Shown: positions 34,811-45,117, counted from the stretch's first letter. The stretch is DNA of 64,000 bases from Hermatobates lingyangjiaoensis (GCA_026182355.1 JAPFBL010000225.1:1-64000); one strand, 5' to 3'. The notes: a model not told the origin generated them from the sequence alone. Program-made: numbers and translations.

Positions 34811-35773
34811 CTTGCTTATTTTTAGTCTAGTCCGTTTTTTACTTTACTTATAAGTAAAGTATAGTGATCGTGAAAAAAATCGATCTCGAGATTTTGACGG
34901 AATTATATGTTTTAAGGTCCCAGAAGTCGTTTTACGATGTGTTTCTCTGTGATGTCTGTGTGTGGGTGGGTGGGTGAGTGTGTTAGCATTGCTTGTTACC
35001 ACGCTACGGTCCAGAATCTTTGATGGATCAAGTTGATATTCTACCCAAAAATGGGTCTCATAGTGCAGATGATCCCTATTGTTTGGGAAGAATTATGCAT
35101 GACAGGGAAGTCACTTTTTTTTGCATAGCTTTTCTAATTTTCTTATACAATTTTTCAATCTTTCAGGTAAAATATACACCAATTCACCGAATGTTTTATT
35201 ATTTAGGTTACTTACACCCATTCCGACGTTTCGATCAACTCTGATCATTTACAAGGATAAATTATACAATAACAATTTTTTAACGTTATCTAAAGATCAA
35301 TAACAATTACTAACCACTAATAAAACTGATAATATACATTAATCTCATATTGCATTTTTTTTCACTATGTTAAATGTCAACATAATCTTGACTTTAACAG
35401 GTCCTTCACACTGCTTTTAATTATACTACTGTTATTTAAATTTCCTAATTCCTCTTATAGATTTCTGTTTCGAGTCATGTGTGTAATTTTAAAATTCTTG
35501 CAAAGGAAGTGGCTTCATCGTTAAGGTCTGGCTTTTCCTTTATACATAGAGATTCTATTATGTGTAACCTTAGATAATGTTAAAAAATTGTTATTATATT
35601 ATTTATCCTTGATAATGATCAGAGTTGATCGAAACGTTGGAATGAGTGTAAGTAACCTAAATAATAAAACATTCGGTGAATTGGTGTATATTTTACCTGA
35701 AAGATTAAAAAATTGTGTAAGAAAATTAGAAAAGCTATGCAAAAAACGGACTAGACTAAAAATAAGCAAGGCA
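34811..35773. repeat. PLE palindrome with a nested insertion in its left arm
   Basis: 35583-35773 is mirrored by 35115-35285 and, beyond an insertion, by 34811-34840. Each arm holds a degenerate hammerhead (GATCAGAGTTGATC stem II, GAAACGT) and the start of a PLE N-terminal ORF. The centre is about 300 bp. Confidence 0.75.
34841..35114 (-). mobile_element. 274-bp insertion of the long unclassified repeat's end
   Basis: It interrupts the mirror arm exactly: the uninterrupted arm has TCCG, a T-run and GCATAGC, while here the insert lies inside that T-run. Its ends are ACTTTACTTATAAGTAAAGT and GGGAAGTCAC, matching the end of the copy at 29345-31012. Confidence 0.75.
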
Positions 35774-35827
35774 TTTAATGTAAAGAGAAGGTCAAAGGTC
35801 AATAATGAACAAGAAACAAGCGGTTAG
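35642..35827 (+). CDS. PLE N-terminal ORF fragment
   Basis: MSVSNLNNKTFGELVYILPE followed by a lysine- and arginine-rich helix ending KAFN. It shares the pattern of 11520-11702. It begins 3 bases after the stem III/stem I part of a decayed hammerhead. The C-terminal 15 residues come from an adjacent palindrome arm and are unlikely to be native. Confidence 0.4.
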   Translation: MSVSNLNNKTFGELVYILPERLKNCVRKLEKLCKKRTRLKISKAFNVKRRSKVNNEQETSG

Positions 35828-35924
35828 AATATGTCACTTGGCCTTTCTTGAATTTCTTGGACTTTCAACTCTTTTATTCTAACCGCTTGTTTCTTGTTCA
35901 TTATTGACCTTTGACCTTCTCTTT
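35782..35924. repeat. Perfect 49-bp inverted repeat
   Basis: 35782-35830 and 35876-35924 are exact reverse complements around a 45-bp loop. The loop starts ATGTCACTTGGCC, the same words that start the ORF at 35997. Confidence 0.9.
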
Positions 35925-35996
35925 ATATTAACCTGTACTATCCTTTTAATCTATTTATAGCAATGACTAAGCATGAGTCATCGATTTTAATTTAAC

Positions 35997-36109
35997 ATGT
36001 CACTTGGCCAACTCGTTTTCCAGTTGAACCCTGTTAGCAGGAGGTTAGTTCGTAGGATCGAATCTCTCAGTCTTAAGATCGTGAATGCCGAGACTGCGGT
36101 TAATTTTAA

Positions 36110-36110
<1 letters not shown>
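35997..36110 (+). CDS. PLE N-terminal ORF fragment, third type
   Basis: MSLGQLVFQLNPVSRRLVRR then IESLSLKI...FND, parallel to the other two N-terminal fragments. The frame then runs into a TA microsatellite. The upstream 60 bases contain ATGACT/AGTCAT, a possible remnant of stem II. Confidence 0.4.
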
Positions 36111-36111
<1 letters not shown>

Positions 36112-36160
<49 letters not shown>

Positions 36161-36452
36161 AAAAGACGAGCCAATCCCTGTTACGTATTACTTTGGGCAC
36201 TTCTTATTGGTTGTGGGTGTTTATTCGTTGAACACGTTTCTCCTTAGCACACTCCGTCTGCTCGGCCGCCTCAGCCTTCACTCCGGGAGAGGGCTCGCAG
36301 TCCCTACCCGGAGTGAAGGCTGAGGCGGCGAGCAGACGGAGTGTGCTAAGGAGAAACGTGTTCAACGAATAAACACCCACAACCAATAAGAAGTGCCCAA
36401 AGTAATACGTAACAGGGATTGGCTCGTCTTTTACAATATCTAATCTGGCATT

Positions 36453-36508
<56 letters not shown>
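36112..36508 (+). mobile_element. GC-rich foldback element inside a TA microsatellite
   Basis: Terminal inverted repeats of about 133 bp run 36155-36287 and 36306-36438 and differ by a single indel (TCGGCCGCC versus TCGCCGCC). Ends read TATTGTAAAAGAC. It is flanked by TA repeats on both sides, so any TA target duplication is hidden. The arms are far more GC-rich than the region. ORFs here are shadows of the arms. Confidence 0.8.
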
Positions 36509-36511
<3 letters not shown>

Positions 36512-36569
36512 ATATATAGAGTATATAGAGTTTATATAGAGTATTAGGGGAGGGGGGGGGGTCCATGAA

Positions 36570-37025
36570 GTCGTAGGTTCCGGTTCTAATGGAAGCCATG
36601 AACATAGAGCATCTTTTCTATGAAGTCACCTCTATGAGCAAGACGAATATTAGAATGGCCTGACACTCCTTCAGAAAATAAACAGTTTTTTTTTCTGATT
36701 TTTCAGTTGAAAGTAGGGTGATTTCATAAAATGAAATGAATAAATGTGTAATATTATATTTTATTGAATACGAACTTATCGAATCCACCTCCTTGCGTCC
36801 AATGCAGGTGACCTTACACCGACTAAGCCTATGAATTTGTGAGTCATTCTACTACTCAACTTGAAGTAGATAACCTTTGTGAATTCGACTAGCTGAAAAT
36901 GAGGAATAGTCTCAACAAACTCAAGTAAATTGTAAACGATGACAACATAAAGATGCTGAGTTATTCAAAGATATTAAAATATATATTCTTATATTGAAAA
37001 AGCAACTCTATATCAATGCCTTCAT
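36570..37025. other. Gene-free stretch
   Basis: A G-run at 36546-36561 precedes it. I see no coding signal or repeat match. Confidence 0.4.
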
Positions 37026-37029
37026 AATT

Positions 37030-38450
37030 ATAAAAAAATTTGAGCGGCCTATACTCACTTTAATACAGGTAAACATATGCATGAAGCTGTATCATTCTAT
37101 CGGCTATAAGAAACTTGAAATTGGTCAATTTGACAAGTCATTAAAGTAATTAAAGTGATGGCCTACACCTCATCGGACTCGTACACTGCTCGACTACACC
37201 TCTCTTATTGTACATCAAGATATTGTAACTAAATTCAAGTTTAGATTTTAAGTCTTTTAGTGACCTTTATAAATGTACATAGGAAAGTATCCCTCGCTTC
37301 TATAGTTTTAGGTATCATTTGACAAAAACCTTCACCCTCTCCTATCCTATGAGCTCGCATTCAGATGTAATACCATCAAAGATTTTCTACCTCTTGTAAA
37401 CAGACGGCCTGCATTCCTCGTCTGATGTCAAATACATCTTCCATTCATAGTAGCTGAATAAACAAATTTCTAATAGAAGTTCTCTCTTTGAAGATACAGT
37501 ATTCATTACAAAGGTAAGTTCAGTTGGAAAGATCTTTGTAAACCAAATTGGACCCCTTTGTCCTCGACACCTATTAACTACTGTCTACTGGATCTATTTA
37601 TTAGTTCTACTCCAGTGAAAATTGAGGAGGGTGGTCCAAAAATGGTCGAGACCATGAAATAATTATATGATTCCAAACATTTACAAATTGTTTACTAATC
37701 ATTTCCAGGTTCTCATATTAAAATCAATTGATTTACACTGTTTTTATTATTATTATCAATCATCAATATATCAGAGTAGAGCCTTTTTATTGATATCAGA
37801 AAGGGTTCAATTGAGGTGACCATTTGTGTTTACTTCGACAGCCCTATAAAATAAACTACGTAGAGCATTATATCTAACCATTTATCACCCACTGGTATCA
37901 GGGATCTGTCTAGATTTATTGTTCTCTCGAGGTGGTTCGAGTGGACCAGGGACAGGGGAGAATAGCACCAATTCTTCTTTGTAGTATCACAAGGGGCCGG
38001 CTTGCGGCCTATGTGTGTTCTCTCTTGGGACGGCTACTGTAACCTAACCTACTCGTATATCTAACCATCATATAAGTCAAAATAATTAATATTTCATTCC
38101 ATTATTTGTTTTATTTCATCTTCCATAGAGATCTTTACTTTTTGTAAAAATAAACAGAAAATTAATCATTTTTGCATAACAATTTCTAAATGGGTGATGC
38201 ATATACCATAGTCTTATTTGTCAATCCTCGAGGTAGTACGGATAATGACTAATCTAGTTGTCCTTGTACACATTTCTTTTTGTATATCACACAACTGATA
38301 TATAAAATAAAATTAGTCTTACCATAGCAGTAGTAACATTTTTATATTTTTTTTTATAAAGTCAAAGGTAAGATATCGTGTTAATATTTTAGAGTAGAAC
38401 ATAGCTTTTATTAAATTAATGCATTTTTTCATTACCACAGAGGTTAGTTT
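37030..38450 (+). repeat. Long unclassified repeat, diverged copy 5 with SINE insertion
   Basis: Starts GAGCGGCCTATACTCACTTT and resumes at 38190 with GGGTGATGCATATACCATAG, GAGGTAGTACGGATAATGAC and CATAGCAGTAGTAACATTTT. The intervening DNA includes a SINE. Divergence is much higher than in copies 2-4. Confidence 0.5.
37895..38066 (+). mobile_element. SINE 3' half with CCTAA tail
   Basis: Contains GGTATCACA-like TAGTATCACAAGGGGCC, TGTGTGTTCTCTCTTGGGAC and the tail GTAACCTAACCTA. The 5' part is degenerate. Confidence 0.55.
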
Positions 38451-39055
38451 TTATTCCCTTAGCCTTAGCCAGTGGATCATTAACTTGGCTTTTCCAGTTT
38501 AATCTATCATCTGAAGAACTTCCTAGGATATCTACTTCACTTTGATAGTGTCAGGTTAATCTTTTTTCCTTCAGAAAGGTTTAAAGACTGTTTTCTTTGG
38601 ATTTTGTTTACAGATATCTTATCATTTACCATCTTTTAACGATTTACGGACAGTATGCTTCTTTGTCTTAAAGGTAGTACTATCAGACATAACTCTTAAA
38701 AGGTCTTGCTAATCACAACCATCACTATATAGAGTAATCAGTAGGTAATCACAACTAATCACAAGAATAGAATCGACAACACACCTCCCTGAGAACATTT
38801 TTTAGAGTTCACAACTGTTCTAGACCTAATACTTAGATTAATCGTTCCTTTATAATATTACTGTAAATTTACTGGTCTCCTTGTGATTTCACGAATTAAG
38901 AGAAGTGATAAATTCTCTGACATAATGATTCTATTTTCTTGGAAAATTGTTAGAAAAAAGAAACAAAAAATCTCAGGTTCATGAATTTACCGAAGAACTA
39001 GCTTAAAGTTAATATCCATTTTGTAATAAAAAAAATAAATAGTTAAATTCCCTAT
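38451..39055. other. Gene-free stretch
   Basis: No feature recognised. Confidence 0.35.
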
Positions 39056-39109
39056 ACTTATATATATATATATCTGTGATCAAACCACAATAAGAAAATG
39101 GGAAAACAA

Positions 39110-39152
39110 AACTAAGATCTTTCAACCGTAACAAGCGGTCTTCGTCAGAGTT
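39110..39152 (-). ncRNA. Hammerhead-like motif, AGAUCU family, altered stem I
   Basis: Minus strand: AACT, CTGACGA, stem II GACCG/CGGTT, GAA, AGATCT, T, AGTT. Stem I is AACT/AGTT instead of GACT/AGTC, so both strands changed and pairing is kept. Confidence 0.65.
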
Positions 39153-39159
39153 GTTCAAC

Positions 39160-39262
39160 CGTCTTGTTACGGTTGAAAGATCTTAGTCTTGTTTTTCCCA
39201 TTTTCTTATTGTGGTTTGATCATTGATTGTTATTTCACGTGTTTATATGAAATCTTTATATA

Positions 39263-39300
<38 letters not shown>
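39160..39300 (+). repeat. Half PLE terminal copy facing the previous one
   Basis: Starts within stem II (ACGGTTGAAAGATCTTAGTC) and continues through the family's downstream block to a TA microsatellite at 39256-39301. It lacks the CUGANGA half. Confidence 0.6.
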
Positions 39301-39302
<2 letters not shown>

Positions 39303-39436
39303 CAATGGGGTTCAAAGCACACCAATAACTATATCTGACATTATGTTTTGTTCAAGGGTGCAATATATAGTTTGATTTGAACACTTTGTTATCAGGTAAT
39401 AACAACGTCCAAACCACAGCAAGAACTCAGAAAAAA

Positions 39437-39478
39437 GACTAATATCTTTCAACCTTAACCAGCGGTCTTCGTCAGGTT
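39437..39478 (-). ncRNA. Hammerhead-like motif, AGAUCU family, diverged
   Basis: Minus strand: core CTGACGA, stem II GACC/GGTT, GAA, AGATAT, T, AGTC. Stem III has one mismatch; the 5' side of stem I (TAAC) no longer pairs. Confidence 0.5.
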
Positions 39479-39705
39479 AAATTTTCCACAGAAACTAAAG
39501 ATATAGAAACAACTGGTGTGGGGTTTAGAAGAGTGGGAGACAAGAGAAGTATATTAAAGGGTATAAAGTGCAGGAAAGGTCAATGGACCGAGGAGAGATG
39601 TTAGAATAAACAAAGGAGTACAGGAAGAAATAAGTAACAAACTATCTGCTAGCTGTCAACCCTCTTAGATGAGGCTATTGTCCTCATCAGCTCTCAGTCG
39701 AGGTT
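39437..39705 (-). mobile_element. PLE 3' terminal fragment, reverse
   Basis: Continues from the hammerhead through the block seen at 7920-8100, up to the CTAGCTGTCAACCCTCTTAG part at about 39649-39668. It abuts the copia LTR. Confidence 0.6.
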
Positions 39706-39708
39706 GCA

Positions 39709-39790
39709 TATGTTGTTATGAACTGTGTAAAATAAAAGCTGACATCAAGAATCTCCTTTCGTTAAATTATTTGATAACGGACCCTCAACA
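39709..39790 (+). repeat. copia left LTR, 5'-truncated
   Basis: Matches the last 82 bp of the right LTR, ending CCCTCAACA. The 5' 120 bp are absent. Confidence 0.85.
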
Positions 39791-39810
39791 GGTTATGGGC
39801 CCAGGCCGTT
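39791..39810 (+). promoter_or_regulatory. copia primer-binding site
   Basis: GGTTATGGGCCCAGGCCGTT directly follows the LTR. GGTTATGGGCCCAG is the classical internal initiator-tRNA-Met complement used by insect copia. Confidence 0.75.
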
Positions 39811-39887
39811 AAATATTGTTAATTGAGAAAGTTGTGTGTTTGAACTTGGACTCGTGTTGCAATTTGTTTTGTCTGTATTTTTGAACA

Positions 39888-40220
39888 ATGGAAGCGACAA
39901 AAGTAAACATTGGCCTTCTTGAAGGAAAGAAAAACTGGTCTACCTGGAAATATAAAGTAACAATTTTATTGAAAAGTACTCCTGGTGCACTGGATATTGT
40001 GGAAGGGAGAGTGGTTGCACCTGAAGATCCTTCAAAGGATGCAAGTCCATCAGTGGTAAAGGCATTTGAAAAAAAATGATGAAACTTTTACCAAGTTAGA
40101 TAGTATTGCTCTATTGATTATTACTACTAACATGACGGAGGACACTTTGAAGTTGGTGATGCGCTTTTCTAATTCTAGGGATGTTTGGCTGGAATTACAC
40201 AGAAGGCTATATGACTGTTG
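39888..40220 (+). pseudogene. copia gag N-terminus, frameshifted
   Basis: MEATKVNIGLLEGKKNWSTW, then WKYKVTILLK and the FEKK segment; an extra base near 40070 breaks the frame. The other frame continues LDSIALLIITTNMTEDTLKL and VWLELHRRLYD. W..WK and the ..W.EL pattern are typical copia gag. Confidence 0.8.
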
Positions 40221-40605
40221 AACTCAGCCCTCTGATGTTGATTTCTTGAAGAAATATTGCAACTCCCAAAGAAGAATGGATTTTTCTTTATGTTGTAGAA
40301 GGCTATATGACTGTTGAACTCAGCCCTCTGATGTTGATTTCTTGAAGAAATATTGCAACTCCCAAAGAAGAATGGATTTTTCTTTATCTTATAGAAGGCT
40401 ATATGACTGTTGAACTCAGCCCTCTGATGTTGATTTCTTGAAGAAATATTGCAACTCCCAATGAAGAATGGATTTTTCTTTATGTTGTAGAAGGCTATAT
40501 GACTGTTGAACTCAGGCCTCTGATGTTGATTTCTTGAAGAAATATTGCAACTCCCAAAGAAGAATGGATTTTTCTTTATGTTGTAGAAGGCTATATGACT
40601 GTTAA
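40201..40605 (+). repeat. Four 96-bp tandem repeats
   Basis: Units begin at 40201, 40297, 40393 and 40489 with AGAAGGCTATATGACTGTTG; a partial fifth starts at 40585. Period 96 is a multiple of three, so a long minus-strand frame results (40175-40618), an artefact of the repeat. Confidence 0.92.
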
Positions 40606-40609
40606 ACTT

Positions 40610-40745
40610 GGGCTTCAAACAAAGCTCAGCTGACCCTTGCCTTTTTATTCAAATAAAGGGGTCTGATAAACTGTTGGTGGCTCTCTATGTTGATGACGGT
40701 TTGGTTGCATCCAGATCTTTGGAGAATCCTACCGCGCAGTGGAAG
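40610..40745 (+). pseudogene. copia reverse transcriptase fragment (YVDD)
   Basis: Reads SSADPCLFIQIKGSDKLL then VALYVDDGLVAS, the conserved copia RT motif with the catalytic YVDD. It ends after about 45 residues in unrelated frame. Confidence 0.82.
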
Positions 40746-40853
40746 CGTGCCTAGGCCCCGACATTCTGATTTGTGTTCCCGATTGGGACTTGTAGATATG
40801 TAAATCATTGTTTGTTTTTCAGTTTTTTTTTGATGTTGTTAAATGAGGGAGAG

Positions 40854-41057
40854 TGTTGTGGGACATTTAAAAACATGCCTGAGGGGACTGCACAACCTGT
40901 AATGAACCAGTGTTGCACAACCTGAATATGAACCATGTGTTTCTGTATACGTTGACTAAAATGTGTAGCTTTGAATGTGTTGTTATGAACTGTGTAAAAT
41001 AAAAGCTGACATCAAGAATCTCCTTTCGTTAAATTATTTGATAACGGACCCTCAACA
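40854..41057 (+). repeat. copia right LTR
   Basis: 204 bp, TGTTGTGGGA...CCCTCAACA, preceded by the purine tract AAATGAGGGAGAG. Starts TG and ends CA. Confidence 0.85.
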
Positions 41058-41059
41058 GC

Positions 41060-41550
41060 ATAAACCGTACTTATAACAAATCGGTGTTGTTAAGAAATCG
41101 AAGCCTCTTTCATTAAATTTAATAGATCTAATACTATTGATAAGGAACCACAGGTCTAGAGTATCAAGTTTGTATCGAGGTTAACATTTTAGACTTGCTT
41201 GGAAACAGCTTGACAAGCCGGGAAGTGTATCTTTTTTATCGTAGGGAGAATCAGTGCATTTAGTGATTTTAAAAGTAGGTTGGTTAAACTGCAGGGCGTA
41301 GGGCTGGGGGTGATGAGGTGAGGGCAAAGTTACTCAGACGCTGGTTCTCAAATTGGAAAGGAGTGGAAACATTTAAAGAGCTTGGTGATAACCACTATCA
41401 TGAAACCATGGATATCTTTTTATCCATTTTATAATGACCTTGAGACGCTAGGTATCTTTTTCGAAGGCATTAGTCATAGTCATCCCTCCTGTTGTCTGTT
41501 AGTCAATTGAGGTAACTTTTGGGTTTAGTATACGTACCTCACAGTCCATA
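41060..41550. other. Gene-free stretch
   Basis: No coding signal or repeat recognised. Confidence 0.35.
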
Positions 41551-41554
41551 CCTG

Positions 41555-42015
41555 TGTTTCTTAAACTTTTTTATTTCAGGGCGCACCTATGAATCCAAAC
41601 CAAAACTTTGGGGTGTATCACTGATTTTAATATAGGAAATTTAGCTCTGAGATTTGATAACAGGAAAATGATTGGAAATTGAAATGTACAGTTTTTTTTT
41701 AAGAAAAAGAAAGATAGAGGGAGTGAGAGGGAGAGAGAGAGGGCTAGTAAAAATGATTAAAATCCCCGAGTAAAGGCAAAGAGGAAGTATTATCCATTGA
41801 TGCTTAAAGATTAAAGAAATTTACCTTCCAGTTCAAAATATAAAGTCGTGTAAACTTGACTCAGACTTGAAAACCACATACTTGTGTTTACTCAAATAAA
41901 TTAAAATGACGCAAAAACTGAAATATAAATCTGTTATATAAACTTATTCTTCCATTATCTTGGGGCGCACTTGGCTACCTTCCAGGGCGCACCGTTTGAG
42001 AAGCACTTCTCTATA
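41555..42015 (+). mobile_element. hAT-like MITE, copy A
   Basis: TIR-like ends TGTGTTTCTTAAAC and GTTTGAGAAGCACT with inner GGGCGCACC direct/inverted blocks. Near-identical in content to 58166-58727. Possible 8-bp flanks are imperfect. Confidence 0.6.
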
Positions 42016-42230
42016 CAGTGACCAACTTGACCGATGGTCAAGCACGTGTCTTAGTTCGCCTTTCAAGCTATCTATGCTTCTTGATTTTCTTCTCTCGTCT
42101 CCTCAGCGAATCTCCTGGACACCTGTTATTATTGTAGTCTTCCACTGTGGGCAGGAGTGAAAGACCGAAAAGGCCTCTAAGAGGTCAACACGGAAATCCG
42201 ACTTGTATTTATTTTAGCCCTTAAGATAGG

Positions 42231-42525
42231 GAGTCAGGCTAGCTCAGTGGTTACGTGCTCGCCTCTGATCTGATAGGACCGGGGTTCGATTCCTACCTGG
42301 CCCTCGATTTATTCATGCAGGAGGTGAATAAATCTGTTCACATCATCCCGAGCCTGTACGATGTCAGGTACTCGTTAAAGATCCCTACTCTAAATACACT
42401 TGAGTTAGGCAAAATTTAGGACTCCCACTGTAGAATCAATCTTCATTGTGTGGTATCACAAAGGGCCAATGCTCGGCCTAAGTGTGTTCCCTTGTGTTCC
42501 CACTGTAACCTAACCTAACCTAACC
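42231..42525 (+). mobile_element. tRNA-derived SINE with CCTAA tail
   Basis: Head carries pol III box A TAGCTCAGTGG at 42240 and box B GGTTCGATTCC at 42283-42293. The body runs through GAGCCTGTACGATGTCAGGT and the tail is (CCTAA)4. It is flanked by a 16-bp target-site duplication TAGCYCTTAAGATAGG (42215-42230 and 42526-42541, one mismatch). Structurally complete. Confidence 0.88.
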
Positions 42526-42559
42526 TAGCTCTTAAGATAGGACTGGGCAACTCACAGCC

Positions 42560-44220
42560 TTCTTAAAGTTAATGTAGAGACATGTATTGTGTTTTAAAGA
42601 AGGCACAAATTTGGAGGTAAAAAGGTTAGTCGACTTCGTCGACCAATGAAAATTTGATAATATTTATTATTGTGTAATAGTGCCCATTTTGCAATAATAA
42701 ATTTTCTGCAGCCATGCATAGTACGTTTTTTCCTGTCTCCATAATTGCTCTTACTAAGAGATAGATAGACAGGGAGAGCGAGAGAGAAAGAGAAACAGAG
42801 AACTAGTTAAACTAGAGTTCTATTCTAGTTAACTTCTAGGTAAATTTGGTGAATCCAATTTAAACCTAATCTGAGTTCTGTTAGTAAAGGGCAAACATTA
42901 TCATCTATTTATCTTTGAATTATTTACAAGTTCATGAAATTTACAAACATGAATTGTTTACTTTGAACATCACAAGTCCAGAAAAAAGATTACCTTCTAT
43001 TAAGAGATTTTCATGAGAAAAATATTAAAATAAAGAATCATTGAAGAATAAGTTAGATGATATGAATTTAGAAACTGGAAAAAGGTGTCGAGAGATAATT
43101 GAGTTTTTTCTATAAATATCTTTTAACAAGGTGCCATTAAGATTTTATCAGAAAGAAAAACAACTTGTACGATTTTGAGCACACAATCTACAGGTTAAAT
43201 GTGTGCATAGTCAGGCGGCAAGCTTCTGTCGTAGCTCGGAACTGTTTACTAGATGACACTAAAATAGGTAATTAGGACTGAATCAAAGAGATCGCAGTCG
43301 TTCATTCTGTTGTTTCTACTAAAATACCTTCCTACTCCCCCGGCTTACGAAGCACTTCACCATTAACTACTGGTGACATTTCTAAAATACCTCTAGATTC
43401 CCAGAATTGTGATTTAAAGTAAGTAAACATGTATAAAAATTAGTTATTGGCAGGAAATACGTTTTCTTTATTTTTTATATTGCATACAATGTTTTTTCTA
43501 TATTTTCAGTTTTTTTCCTAGTAAAAGTTGTGCGAAAATAATAACATGCCAGTCAGCTGATCTCAGCTCACGGCGCCAATAACAGTACAGGAACCTTCCA
43601 CATAATGCAAGTGCACATCCGGCAGGAAACACAGGTGCAATATTACATAACGAGGTCGCACAGTGGAATGTTTGACATATTAGTCGCAAGAAGATGGCGA
43701 AGTCATATTTGTTTTTAATAATAATTTCGCAAGGACAGTCAGATGCTTTAAAAGGTTTCGAAAACTCATTTGTAGTTTGGATAGTTTAGTTTATTTAGTA
43801 TCGAAGTAATATTATGTAAAGATATGTTTGTATCAAAACGATACAAGTGATAAATTGTTTGTTTCAAATAAGCTCTTTGTAAGTGAATTGTTTACGCTAA
43901 ATTTTTCGATTGTTCAGGCTAATCATATAGACTGCAAATATTTTACTTCTTTAGTCGCTGGTTATTATTTATAACCGTACTTATTACTAATTCATTTCTT
44001 TTCTGGATTAATATGCAGAACAAGGGGCTCCTGTCATGGCGTCTGAATATCTATAACCTACAATTAGTATCGTAACTACCTGAATAAAATAGGTCTTATA
44101 TATCATATATGATATTACATTACTGTATAATATCGTATATATAGTATATAGGCTTGTTGCGCATATTAACCCTTTTCTGTTTTGAAATTGAACTTTGCGC
44201 CTCAAAACTTCTACAGAACG
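42560..44220. other. Gene-free stretch
   Basis: No coding gene recognised. The frame 43498-43689 (minus) has no known motif. A GC-richer segment at 43540-43690 could be functional but shows no signal I can name. Confidence 0.35.
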
Positions 44221-44239
44221 GTCACTTTATTGTGACGAA

Positions 44240-44561
44240 GGGGGTCAGGCTAGCTCAGTGGTTACGTGGTCGCCTCTGATCTGATAGGACGGGGTTCGAT
44301 CCCCACCTGGCCCTCGATTTATTCATGCGGGAGGTGAATAACTCTGAGCACGTCGTCCCTCGGAGAAGGACGTTAAACTGTCGGTCCCGAGCCTGTACGA
44401 TGTCAGGTACTCGTTAAAGATCCCTACTCTAAATACACTTGAGTTAGGCAAAATTTAGGACTCCCACGTAGAATCAATCTTCATTGTGTGGTATCACAAA
44501 GGGCCAATGCTCGGCCTAAGTGTGTTCCCTTGTAGAACTGCCACTGCAACCTAACCTAACC
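44240..44561 (+). mobile_element. tRNA-derived SINE, second complete copy
   Basis: Box A TAGCTCAGTGG at 44251 and box B GGTTCGATCCC at 44293. Same body as 42231-42525 but keeping a block deleted there (ACGTCGTCCCTCGGAGAAGG). It ends AACCTAACCTAACC and is flanked by an exact 13-bp duplication TTATTGTGACGAA (44227-44239 and 44562-44574). Confidence 0.9.
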
Positions 44562-44655
44562 TTATTGTGACGAAATTAATGAAGGTACTCTCATACTCGG
44601 GAATAGATTACGCTTTACAAGGTGGTTTAGTGGTTTTACCAAGCATTACATTGAG

Positions 44656-44772
44656 AGTATTTGAAATACCCTCACTGTAACAATTCTTAACAAAGTAATC
44701 CAGTGAGTCTTCAAAGGGTATTTGAAATACCCTCAGTGTAACAATTCTTAACAAAGTAATCCAGTGAGTCTG
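44656..44772 (+). repeat. 61-bp tandem duplication
   Basis: Two copies beginning GTATTTGAAATACCCTCA at 44657 and 44718. The first 17 bases of the second are a near-palindrome GGGTATTTGAAATACCC. Confidence 0.85.
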
Positions 44773-45117
44773 AATCCTGAGTGATATACAACTCCCTTAC
44801 TTACATGACCGCTTCTCAAAGCCGTCTTTCAAATTCTAACAATGTGCACTTTAACAAAACGCTAGCTATGATTCTTTTACAGGGATTAGTTTACTTAGGT
44901 CACAAGTATTTGAGTGATGGCATAAAGCAGTCTTCAAAAAGTCACTCATATACAATTTGAGATTGTTTTGGCCCTTGTTTTTCATATTGGAGATGGAAAA
45001 CTGTCCACATCATCAATGTGGGAGGAAATATAGTTAATGGGTTAGTTCCACTGAGGTTATAGTAATATTAGAATTAGTAGTAATACTGTCCGTCATACTT
45101 CGTAAATTCTCAGAAAA

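Larger units (their letters stand above)
39709..41057 (+). mobile_element. Internally deleted Ty1/copia-type LTR retrotransposon
   Basis: Order: truncated left LTR (39709-39790), primer-binding site, gag fragment, 96-bp tandem repeats, RT fragment with YVDD, purine tract, right LTR (40854-41057). About 3 kb of protease, integrase and most of the RT is missing. The two LTR ends are nearly identical over their shared 80 bp. Confidence 0.88.

Noticed and set aside
36204..36458. Overlapping ORFs 35997-36323 (+, beyond residue 38) and 36204-36458 (-)
   Set aside because: They are reflections of the foldback arms and share the same peptide because the arms are reverse complements.
40175..40618. 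147-residue minus-strand ORF with a repeated 32-residue unit
   Set aside because: The repeat period is a multiple of three, so an open frame arises automatically; it is antisense to the copia remnant.
42240..42300. tRNA gene call from box A and box B
   Set aside because: No cloverleaf could be closed, and the region has a SINE body, CCTAA tail and target duplication, so it is a SINE head.
42506..42527. Interstitial telomere repeat
   Set aside because: Only about four CCTAA units, directly at the end of a SINE and inside its target duplication; explained as the SINE tail.
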